From assembly GCF_901709675.1 (NCBI RefSeq), contig NC_051098.1:5654000-5717999 (forward strand): a DNA stretch of 64,000 nt, given 5' to 3'. This stretch comes from Syngnathus acus. Taxonomy: Eukaryota > Chordata > Actinopteri > Syngnathiformes > Syngnathidae. Positions within the stretch are counted from its first letter, which is position 1. Every line of letters starts with the position of its first letter. Below the pieces are notes generated by a model. It had not been told where the DNA came from, ran no database searches, and saw only the letters and a program-made list of their open reading frames with translations. Shown one piece after another: positions 33,301 to 43,610 of the stretch. The position numbers and the translations under genes are program-made.

Positions 33301-33340
33301 AAGTTCTCAACATTTCACATAACAATTCTAGCAACCCGAT
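24381..33340. other. Non-coding interval between abhd15 and the miR-22 host gene
   Basis: AT-rich. It contains (ATAA)n at 26857-26893 and an (AT)n run near 28797-28812. A likely retroposon tail lies at about 29690-29735 ('gccatgtaaataaagttg' followed by TATTG repeats). A consensus MARE/NF-E2 site with a nearby inverted CCAAT lies at about 31398-31447. A 134-codon plus-strand frame at 30079-30483 is not recognised. No spliced coding gene could be assembled. Confidence 0.4.
26857..26893. repeat. (ATAA)n microsatellite
   Basis: About nine tandem AAAT/ATAA units. Confidence 0.95.
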
Positions 33341-33379
33341 AGGTCAGGGTTGGAAGCGCCTCCTATGGGCGGAAGCATT

Positions 33380-33560
33380 TTGATTGGCCCTGAGTCTTAA
33401 AGCCCGCCTATTTTCTCACAGTAGTCTACACCGCCGTTGGTCGAAAAGCCTGCCTGTCATGGCTGACTCGAGGTGGGCGTGTGCCCTTGTTCGCTCTCTA
33501 GCTTCTCCGATTGGTCGACTGCGCTATGCTTACGTCACGAGTCTGCCAGCTGATCGGGCA
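33380..33560 (+). promoter_or_regulatory. CCAAT/CRE promoter-like block, likely miR-22 host gene
   Basis: Within about 160 bp there are inverted CCAAT boxes at 33383-33387 and 33510-33514 (ATTGG), a GTTGG variant at 33436, GC-rich boxes (CCCGCC, GTGGGCGTG) and an ATF/CREB-type site TTACGTCA at 33530-33537. There is no TATA box. GC and CpG content rise sharply from here to about 34.3 kb. It lies upstream of exon-like sequence on the plus strand and about 9 kb before the miR-22 hairpin, so I infer that it drives the primary miR-22 transcript. Confidence 0.6.
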
Positions 33561-34732
33561 GAGAAGCCGGTTTGAAGAGATGAGTTGGACGCAGGGAGAG
33601 ACCGGGGTGGGAGTCCCGAGGAGCAGCGAAGCAGCACGGGGTGTGACCGCTTGATAGGATACTCTGCTTTAGCCTCTCTCTCTTTTAACAAACAAACAAA
33701 CAAAAAATCGTGTACAACCGTTGTCACCGCTCAGCGCTGACAGTGTAATACGCGGAGAACTTGTGAGCTGTCGACCTCGTCGAAAGCTCTGGAATTGTCA
33801 GGAGAAATTCAGAGAGTTTAAGGTGTGGCTGTCAGGCGTCTGCGTTAGAGAACCTTGCAAAACCAAATGTTGGTCGTGGGAGCCTGGCCGTCCAGGGTTG
33901 GGCGCCCGCCCCTCCTTCTGGTCTTGCCACAAGCCGAGGCGTTTAAACGTGTTCGGTCATTTTCTTCAACATCTTACATAACCAAACGTCTTGCCCACCT
34001 TGAACGTTCCGCTTCCTGACGACTTGAAACGCGCGTGGCAATCTAAATAAATAGCACAGGAGGAGATGGCTTAATGCTTTTGAGTGCTCTTCTGGGCTTT
34101 TAACAAGACCTCCCGAATGTAACGGACGTGGCAACTTTACAGTCGAGAGCCAGCCGCCACAGGCCAACTGGGCGTGGGGTGGAACCGGCCCGAACAGTAC
34201 GAACCGTCCTCTCGTATCAGCTGCGCATATTAGAATCGTGTTGCCAAGTGGTGCAGTGGAACCGGTGGATTTACCTCAAAGTAAGTGTGAAAATCCCTTT
34301 TGAAAAGTTTTAAACGAGATATAGCAATCCTCTGGCTGTCTTCTCATGGTTTTTTTTTTTTGCCATTTATGACTGGCGTGAATCTACCCTATAGTCAATG
34401 CGTCAGGGTCGTATAAATTATTCTGTAATAGCTAATCGGGTGTAAATTGTACTAGATCGACTGGGTGGAGAATGAAGCTAAAGCCTCAAGAGTTGCCTCT
34501 AAAGCAGTTGTCATTGGAGTGAAAGGTGACACGGTACAGCTCGATCATTATTTAGTGCACGGGAAGATTGGCCCTGTATAGTCTAATCAAGATAAGCTTT
34601 TAGTCAAGTAAAGCAGATTGAGTGAATTCTTTAAGGCCCCACCCTTTGCAGCTCAACATGGACATGAAGCGTTGCCCCTCCTCCACCTCCTCAGTCATTT
34701 ATTTCCCCTTTCAAGCTTGTCTTTTGCTGTCC

Positions 34733-34734
<2 letters not shown>

Positions 34735-34768
<34 letters not shown>
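34735..34768. repeat. Poly-C tract (34 bp)
   Basis: Uninterrupted run of C immediately before the acceptor at 34780-34781. It acts as an unusually C-only polypyrimidine tract if that exon is real, and gives spurious poly-Pro frames. Confidence 0.97.
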
Positions 34769-36382
34769 TTCCTATGTGCAGGTGCCCACTGTGCAGACAC
34801 TTGTTACTGACCATTTTGAATTTGCACCACAAGACCAGGACTTACTTCCAGGAGTTTACAAGGTGATGGATGAAAGGTGAGGTTTTGTTTGATTAACCAG
34901 TGGATGCTGTTTTAATTATTTTGAAAAATACAAGTCATCTTCATAATTTCTTTTTTTGTGTATCATGTGCATGGTGTTGCCGATCAACCTGTTGCAGTTT
35001 TAGTTATGCAATGACCTCTGCCCTCCATTAGTGGCTGCAATTACATAATCCTATCGGTGGCGATCAGAGCCTCCCATGCCTGTGTCTGTTTTTTAAGGCA
35101 GACGTAGTAATGGGTTAACTTCCTGTTTAAGCGGTGGGTGTCATTTCCCACCTGCACCCAGCATGTCAGCCCTTAAATGGCTGTGACCTTGTCATCTATT
35201 AACCTCCAGAGGCCCATTATTTACAACCCTGCTTCATTTTCCAGTTTTTTTTCCACCCTTCACTGATAAGTTTTCCATTCAACTCTTTTGCCTGCAGGGT
35301 CGAAGGTGCTCTTGCCATCGCCCGTCGCTAACTAATCCACCAATGGCCTGTCTCTGTAATGCACCACTTGTTGACTGTGAAAATATTTGACATGGCGCTG
35401 TTGCACAATTTGGATCTATGCATAGTATTGCGGCAGACATTCTTAAAGACTATTAGCGTTAATAATGTTCCAATCTCAGTATTTGCATTCTGTGTGGGAG
35501 GTTCAGTGTTGCAACTAGTGTTGCACAAAGGGTTGGACTCAGGTTACAATGACACATTTTTAGTGGGAGAGGGCTGCAAAATTGGAATTTCAGTGCAATG
35601 CGTTGCTTTGACAGATGCATGCATATAATCCTGGTTGATCAGTGTTTTGTTATCTGCATGGCTGAATGAGATTAATACTGTCGTCCAGGAGTGACGTCCA
35701 GTGAGCCACTCCCTAGACACTCGCACGTTCACACTCAAAGGGCATACGAGATTGCAATTAGATGCTACTCGGTTCTATTAATTTAAATGGTGGATCCACC
35801 TTTCATAGTCTGAATTACTTAAATAAGCATGAGAATTGCTCACTCCGTGTATGTGCGTGTATTTGTCAGCAAATTTGAAAAGGATTTAGTCAGACCATTG
35901 GCCTCAACTCATCCAGATTGGCCACAGTGAGATCTGGAATCGAATTTTTCAACGGTCAGCATCGCTGACATTTATCACATCCAATAAACATAAAAGTGTG
36001 TCATTTGCCGAATCATTCGTTCTGTTCCAAGTGGAATGACAAGCCCGTGGAATGATTGGGTGTACGTAAGAGTGATTTAAGGTGGACTGTTATCGACGTA
36101 GCAGAGGACCTGCGGTGGAAATGCGGTAGCTGCAGTGAGGTTGCATATTTGGCATGGCCACACCCCGACAGCCCCATCAGATGATCAGAGACACTAGCTC
36201 GGATTTGCTTCAAACTGCTTTGGATTGTATTTCAAACAATGGACGAAAGATTCTGGTCATGGTAATTTGGGATTTCAATGCTGCATGCCGCACTGCAAAA
36301 TGGAAGCCATTAGACCTCTTGTTGAGACATAAGCAAGTAAAGGTGTGTTAGAAAAATCCTCCACGCCCTGTAGCATGCCTTT

Positions 36383-36384
<2 letters not shown>

Positions 36385-36422
<38 letters not shown>
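36385..36422. repeat. Poly-T tract (38 bp)
   Basis: Uninterrupted T run. It could be the reverse-complemented poly(A) tail of an inserted retroposon, but no recognisable element body flanks it. Confidence 0.95.
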
Positions 36423-36426
<4 letters not shown>

Positions 36427-39400
36427 ATGCGGTTGTTCCATTATTAGTGACCTGGCCTAATAATTGCATGCAGGGTTCCTCTCCTACCATTCCAGCTGTC
36501 CCACAAATGTGACATAGGCTGAGACTGTTTCCGCTGCCATCTTATCTGTGGAACATTCCATTACCCCATTCCGTCCGTCTCTGTGCGTTTTAAACAGAAA
36601 GGGAAGGATGTAATAATAGCGCATTAGCACTCCGAAAGGGGGCTCCTGTTTGCTTGCCCAATGAAAAGGTCAGTTATTACTTGTCTACAAGCAATTTAAT
36701 TTAGTGTTTTGTATGCATTTTTTATTGGCGGACACTAAAAATAAAATAAATTGTCAGTTTTGTACAACGTAATCTACATTGCAATAAATTACTATATTAG
36801 AGGTTTAGCCAAGCAAGAAATGATCCTTTGATAGTATCCCGCTTGAGAGACTGTGTCTTTTTGGACCAAGCGTTCATATTTTTGTTAGCGCCTACGGGTA
36901 ATCTTGGGGTGTAGCCAGCTTCGCGTTTGTTCTTTGAAAGCCGCAAAGATAAACTTTACCATTCTGCTCTTTTGTGCTTCCAGAGATGAGTCTGCTCTTC
37001 GCCGGCTAACGCCTTCTTCAGCAGAATGCCCCCTCTGCAGTCAAATTCCAGCCTGGCCTTTTGGGAGTCGGTGGGAATCGTCCAGAGACTGCGCTAGTTG
37101 AGTGAGCAGGAGCACATCTCCCATACAGCAATCGAACATCCATGCATGATGAGTCAAAGCTATATGGAGCTAATAATAAGTTACCACTCTTCAAACGATT
37201 AAGCAAATATGGTTGCCTTTGATTTACTGAATTAATGGCATCCAGGTTTTGGTTTTCACACTTTCTATGAGTGACCTAGATAACAAACAGAGGCTGTTGT
37301 GCCTCGAGTGCGTGTTGTGTGTGTGTTGCGTGTGTGCGTGCGTGCGCGCACTCACACACATGCGTGCAGACCCACGCCTTTTTAGATAGAGCTAAAAGCT
37401 TTAGGGCACGGAAATTTCTTCAGTTAGAGTACCCACCGTTTTCCAATGATACAGTTAGAGACCTAAATGAAATAACATAGTTGGCTTAGTTCAGGACGTA
37501 ACTTATGGCTCTTAATTTATGAGGCTTTAGTAAGATTTGGTCTCCTGCCGGCATTGGATGAGCTATATAAAGATTATTTTAGACTGCAGCACACACCGCT
37601 TTAGGGTAGTGTGTGTGCAGAGCCAGCGGTAAGGAGCAGTGGGCCTCTCAGCAGACAGGCTGGAATGTGGACCATATGTAGCAGGCATCCCAAGAATGTA
37701 ACTTGGCCTTGCAGAGCTGACCAACCTAAAGATACACAGAGCCAAGGGGGACAAGGAGGAGGTAAAAGATAATGTCAAGAGAAAGCGGGTAAAAGCACAA
37801 AAATAGATTACCTTCTTGTCGGGAGTGGCGAGACAGGAAGATGTAGTGAAGTCAAATGTTGAAAAGGAAAAATTTAAACTGAGACCAGTGCTTAAAATCA
37901 TTCTCACCCTCAAATGAAATGATTGTATGTTTGTAATTGTCTTTGCAAAGAGCACAGGCACGTCTGTGTCATCACACGCCATGACAAAATGATTAGTAGT
38001 TAATTCAAACCGCTTGTCCTCTCTCCTTATTGTGCTTGTGTTCCCACAGATGCCTTAATCGGTTAGTGACAGAAAATTAATGAGTTGTTTGTGAAGATCC
38101 ATCTTGATCACCGGGTTGTATATTACTGAAGGTGGTCCGTTCATGACAAAATATAATCTGCTCCTGATGCTGCTTTTCCTTCTCAAAAATGTCGTGTACC
38201 TGCTTCTGCTTTATTGTGGACTTGCACGGCCATCGTTACACTTGTCGCCTTCGACATCAAGAAAGAGCAAAACACTTTTGTCGAGTTCATTGTCACCGTG
38301 ACTCAAATCTTTTGTTTGAACTCCACATTGTAGTAATTTAGTATGTAATGAATAAATTGGCAAGAACGTTTCCCATGTTCTTCCGGTAAGTGCGAAAACG
38401 ACGGACCTGCAGGTTAGGCTTAAAGAGGATTTATTTATTAAGGTTCGGCTGGTGGACGTTTGTGTGCTGTCCATTTGTCAAATGTAAATGCAGTGGACGT
38501 GTGGTGATTGTATATTAGGCCGCAATGTTTTTTCAGCTCACTACCTCAGGGCCAATGTTGTTCTCATCTCCGTTAGCTTAGCATGTCGTGCTTGCAGGGC
38601 ATCTGGATACAGCTGCATCCAGCACGACAGGAAACACATTCACACACAGACAATCACACACACTCTGGCACGGTGCCCTTTTTTTTTTTCATCCAACATA
38701 CCTGACGACTATACTCCTTCCACATGCATGCATAGTCTCAGTCTGCTGGAGTGTGATGAGACTGGCATAAAATGGCATCTGACCTCCTTTCAGCGCTCAT
38801 TTCTTTTATTCGTAGCATTTATTCATCGGAGGTAAAGTGTCATCAGCTTATCATTTCATCGAGGCGTGCGGTCCGTAATCCTTTTTAGTTAAATGAGAAA
38901 TTCCGTTTGTAAACTCAATCAGTAAAATGAGGGGATTGAGTCGTTTTAGCACTCTTGTTGCATTTTTACACGCAGAAGGTAACGGTTTGGTTCCCACATT
39001 CAGGCATCCGATTAAATCCATAAGGTGCTGTTACTTCGGTTGAGATCGTGGCATATTTATGCATTACCATGAGCATCTGTGGCATCGGATCAGAACACGT
39101 ATTTGCTAGTTAGGTCTTTGTGTGGGTCTGAATTCAGATGTATTTTACTGGAAATTCTCCAGACTGCACAGAGACAAACTTCCTCTCCTTCAATGTTTTT
39201 TTTTCTTCCTATCGGTGTGCTTCTCAGGATATTGCGTCTGAGTCATAGTTGCAATGCAGCCTTTGTCTGTTTTCGTTCTTATTGTATTTATGTGTGCCTT
39301 GCCTGCTATAGTTAATCAAAGCTAGATGTTCAAGCGATAGGACATTTCCTTTTGAAGAGAAGGGTGACATGTTGCCGGCAAACGTGACAATTGGCTGTTG

Positions 39401-42397
39401 GCTAACCTCATGCAAATGTTTGAAATCGAACTCGCGTGACACTCGGAGTCTGACGATAGAAGCTTGGAGGGGAAGGATGAAACGGAGCAGATTTATCAAG
39501 CATGGGCAGCTCTTACTCCCTCGCACGGCTGACATTTCCTGTCTTTCAGCTAATAACTCGACTTCTGCATGGGGGGGGTTATGTACACACACACACACAA
39601 GAGGACGTACTCATGGCGACAAAAACATACATAAAATGAAACAATGAAGTCTTTGACACAGTTCTTCCTATTGGTAGGAAGGAAGCCTCACAAATCTTTA
39701 TTCTTTCTGGTCACATCCCGTCTTCTACAGCTCAGCTCGATGCCTTTTGAAGCTTTCTCTCTCACTTCTATATGAAACGTGTCCTTCACATGAGCTTACA
39801 GCAAACACAGACACATTCATACGCAGACGCCTCATCATGCCGCATCGCAGCATTACCACCATGTTGTCGGCTTCACACTTCATCTCCTCGCCGAGCCGCA
39901 AACCAGCTCGCCCGCCTTGCCGTGCGCGCACATACATAACAGTATATAGCTAAGACTGAAAAGGTCATTTCCGCTTTCCCACCTGCTGACATCCTGCCAG
40001 CTCACGTCACCTCTTCCTAGAGCGAATTCCATCCTGCACTTGAAGGAAATATAAAATGAACAGCAATAAGAGTTTCCTACATCTCACAGGTTATATAAGT
40101 ATGAAGTAGTTCAGGTTATGTTAGGAATGTAGTCATCTTTGTTGAGATGTGCTTCTTTTAGCGTCATGTGCCCAGCCCTCATTATACCTTTGCACCACAT
40201 CACTTTTTTTTGTCTTTGGCATGGATTTTAACCTCCAGCATTTACCACTGATAAAAATGAACGTGTGCACGTTTGCGCGCACATGCATCTTATTCCCTTT
40301 ATTCCTGCTAATCCTGTTCTAGTCCCGAGTGGAAAAGCCAACATATTGATCCGATTTGTATGTGAATGCAATTAATTGTGCGGAGGCCTCATGGGACTTG
40401 CCACTCAAAATTATTTGCACTTATTATGCAGTACTATATGTTTTAAAATTTTTACTGCGCTGTGGTTTTGATGTAGTTTATGCTATTGAACCTCTAAGGT
40501 CCAACATGTGTTTAGATTTGGCGAATTACAAAATAACCGGTATCGGAAATAAAACAAATCGGGTTCAGGTCAGGGTCCAGGTGTTGCCCTTCTCAATGTT
40601 GTGCCACGAGATGCAAATTATAACTGAAATTGTGAAATTGTTTTGGCCATGTGCCTGTTGAACCATACAAAGGCGGAAATGCAGCATTAGAATCACAATA
40701 ACATCTGGATACGGCATTTGGATGACAAAGTTCAGAGATCGCGTTTAAAAGGTTCGATACTGCTGTTTTGACTGCCATTAGTGTGCAATGGTTTTCTTAA
40801 GAACTCAAAAGACCACAGGAAGCATTTTCATAGGTGGAGCTCCGAGATGGCATTTTTGGGGAATGATTCATAGCACTTCCCATTCTTTTCAGCCGTGTCA
40901 TTCTGTGCAGAGGCGTCTTAGACACGCACTTACTGGCAACTTTTAGATGTGATCCTTCATTGAATGACCGACCGAGCAGATTTTCGTCATACTTGATCAG
41001 TCAGATTCTATAAAGAGAGTTGATTACGGCGCCAGACTTTCTTATCAGGCCAAGTTAGATTACATTAGTTCCATAATGTAGTGATTCCATTTTTAAACAC
41101 TCAAATGCTTTTGCATTCGGTTACATTCATACGAATACAAACTGCCTATAGTTGTCCTCGGAGTCACCAGCTCTGCGTAATCAATGTCTCTGGTACACTA
41201 TGTCCTCCACCCCGGGACGGGTCCGTCTGCGTATTTGTCTGCGTGCTTCACATATTGTGAGTGCTAAGAAATAACAGGGTTGGAAATGTCTTTAACAAGC
41301 AGCAGCTCTGTCACAACAAGCTGTTAAATATGCCCGAGGCTTTACTTCTTCATTTCTGTACTAAATGGAAAAAAACTATGGCCTTTGGATTTTTGTTTGT
41401 GAACTTTATTTATTTGTTTTCTTCTCAAATGTTAACACTGTTTGATGTAAAATACTCACATGGGGTTAGAGCTGCCGTGTTCTCTGTGACTGATAGCATA
41501 TTGTGGCAAACTATAAGTAATGAATCATAAAAAATAATTGGGCAATTATAATTGATCACATCATCAAGTTGAGTCTCATGGGGGAAAACTGTAATTTCTC
41601 TCTTACCTGTGCCTCTTTAGTTGATAATATAACAATATACTATAATGAAATCGTTCAACGGCTGTGCAAAGAAAGTGCATATTTTAATACACACAACGTG
41701 AGACATCCCAGCCGTCATTACGTGGACATTTAAGCATTTCTGATCTGTGAATTAGGGTCATCACTTTCCTTGTCCTTTTTGATATCCATTTTTCCTAGAT
41801 AACAGAATATCCATTTTAATATAGCCAACCCAGAGGAATGTTGTCTCCTCAGGGTTAACAAAGGCAGAAGGACACAAGCCAGAAGATGCCTTTGGCTTCC
41901 AATATGTCACTTGCATCATTCGGATTTTATAAGGTTGAACAGCTAACTTGGAGGCTTTTACCAAATGATACTTTAAAAAAAGCCAAACAAAAAAACAAAA
42001 CAAAGGAGAGACGTGAGTGTGTGTTGACTTGCAGTTTAGAGCGTTCTAGTGTTGCGCATAGCAGCATGGGGTTCGTTGAGTTTTCAGAGGTTACTGGGTT
42101 CGCAGGGCTGTGTGCTAGTTTGCCTGAAGGCCCGTCCTTGAACTGAGAGAGAATATGCTGCCGGGGAAAGTCTTTTCACATCGACTGACTACGATTGTTG
42201 AAGCTCGGCCAGCTGACTGAAAGCCAGGCAAGACAAATCCGGGGCTTCTCTCAACTATTATACAGTGTGCGTCACATAAAGGGATTCTTGTCTTTTATTT
42301 CTCAATTTAAAGCCGTAACTAGAGGCCAGACTAGCAAGTTTACGGATTGTCGTCCATGTTTTTCTTCAGGTTGCAATTTGAAAGAGTTGCTCATTGG

Positions 42398-42482
42398 CTG
42401 ACCTACAGCAGTTCTTCACTGGCAAGCTTTATGTGCTCATGTACCAACTAAAGCTGCCAGCTGAAGAACTGTTGTGGTTGGC
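42398..42482 (+). ncRNA. mir22a: miR-22 precursor (miR-22a type)
   Basis: A stem-loop with both arms recognisable. The 5p arm at 42410-42431 begins AGTTCTTCACTGGCAAGC. The 3p arm at 42451-42472 begins AAGCTGCCAGCTGAAGAA and carries the seed AGCTGCC. The 3p arm differs from mammalian miR-22-3p by one base (C in place of T at position 11), which is the form I recall for zebrafish miR-22a. The arms pair almost fully, with an about 19-nt loop between them and a lower stem (GCTGACC against GGTTGGC). miR-22 acts in cytoplasmic RISC and in mammals affects metabolism, heart and growth control. It lies downstream of a CRE/CCAAT promoter-like block at 33.4 kb. Confidence 0.96.
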
Positions 42483-42539
42483 TCTTCCCTGCAATGAAGA
42501 CCGCCAGGACCGGAGCGAGAGTACTGGATGAACGGAGTC

Positions 42540-42615
42540 TCGCCCTCCATTTCTTACCACTGATCCTGCTCAGGGTTATGATTGAGCTGGAGTCGATCCG
42601 AGATGAATTGGGAAC
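42540..42615 (-). mobile_element. Degenerate SINE 3' fragment (antisense)
   Basis: The stretch 'gctcagggttatgattgagctggagtcgatcc' resembles the antisense of the SINE 3' body ('agggtcgcgggcgtgctggagcctatccc'). It is heavily diverged. Confidence 0.35.
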
Positions 42616-42955
42616 ACTGAAAGGCAGAAAGAAGTCCAATGGAATGAAGTCCATTAGGTGTCACAGAAACTGTGTTTCTTCTGCAGCATGTTCATGTGCT
42701 GAGATGCATACCATGACACTTGCTGTTGCATGGAACAAAACATTGCTTCGAGACAGATTTGTCCAAATAGATTTAGAAAATAGAAAAAATCCCTTTTCAA
42801 GTGTTCGTCATTGTGCTATAATGAAATGAGAATAAGAGAAATCATTTTAAAACGGTTCTATCAATAATATGATGTATGACTTGCACAACTGTATTAAACA
42901 CCGATTGCTCTTTCGTAACTGCTTCCACCTTTTTAAAGGCCCCGGTTCCATCTGA

Positions 42956-42961
42956 AATAAA
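42956..42961 (+). terminator. Candidate poly(A) signal downstream of miR-22
   Basis: AATAAA about 480 bp after the hairpin and the first on this strand after it; a plausible 3' end of the host transcript, not proven. Confidence 0.35.
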
Positions 42962-43397
42962 ACCGGTTCAAAAGTGTGATGCTTCACCGCAGGTATGATG
43001 ATCGTTTGGTGATTAAATATGTCGCGTTTGTGTTAAATAGCGTATACATTTTGGAATTTTGGCCAACAAGTTAAACCTTGGCCTTTTTTTACCATAATAA
43101 AAACATTTCCCCAAAGCATGTGGGAAAATGTTATGTTGCGATAAAACCAAGGTTCAACTGATCTGGCAAATTCCAGCCTAGTATGTCTCTAGAAATTTGC
43201 AAATATTCAAAGTTAGATACTTTCTACTTGATTTATTTTGATTATCTGCTATTTTGTCATGCAACAAAACTTTCATTTTTAATAGAATAAACTTCCCCCT
43301 CAAAATGCTCAATTTCCATTGAGGATTTCTAGCTTGTTTTGATTGTACAAGTCGAAACGCGTAATTTTGTATTTCAGTCAGAAACCTATTGATGTTT

Positions 43398-43610
43398 GTC
43401 ATTTGCCTTCTGCCACATCTTCGTCTTCACGGCCGTCCTGATGTTTTCCACGTCTTGGTAAGAGTTTCCCTTGATGACCTCCTTGAGCTTGGGAAAGAGG
43501 ATAAAAATCCCACTGAGCTAGGTCGGCTAAATAGGGAGGTTGCTCCAGCACGGTGATTTTTTTCTCGGCCAGGAAGTCTGATATTCGGGGCATAGTAAAA
43601 CTCGTCCTGC
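43398..43610 (-). pseudogene. Mariner transposase C-terminal fragment, frameshifted
   Basis: The minus strand encodes DFLAEKKITVLEQPPYLADLA, the mariner block normally ending in PPYSPDLAP before the last catalytic Asp. This is followed, after a change of frame near 43500, by LFPKLKEVIKGNSYQDVENI and a short KTKMWQKAND tail. Together these are the last third of a mariner-type transposase. The frame break and the loss of flanking sequence mean it is inactive. I see no intact terminal repeats around it. Confidence 0.85.

Larger units (their letters stand above)
33565..42961 (+). ncRNA. mir22hg: Putative miR-22 host transcript (MIR22HG equivalent)
   Basis: Inferred spliced, mostly non-coding plus-strand transcript. 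A GC-rich first exon of about 33565-34280 ends at a consensus donor (GTAAGT at 34281). A candidate exon 34782-34876 (or from 34797) has an acceptor after a pyrimidine tract and a GTGAGG donor. A possible third exon starts at 36984 after TGCTTCCAG. The miR-22 hairpin lies at 42.4 kb and an AATAAA at 42956-42961. In mammals MIR22 lies in an exon of the lncRNA MIR22HG on chromosome 17p13.3, not far from TRARG1, which fits the gene at the right edge here. Exon structure and ends are guesses from splice signals; the hairpin itself is secure. Confidence 0.5.

Noticed and set aside
34618-34866. Poly-proline protein
   Set aside because: Translation of the 34-bp poly-C tract; not tied to any recognised gene.
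37563-37982. 139-codon minus-strand open frame
   Set aside because: No recognisable motif; inside the putative miR-22 host intron.
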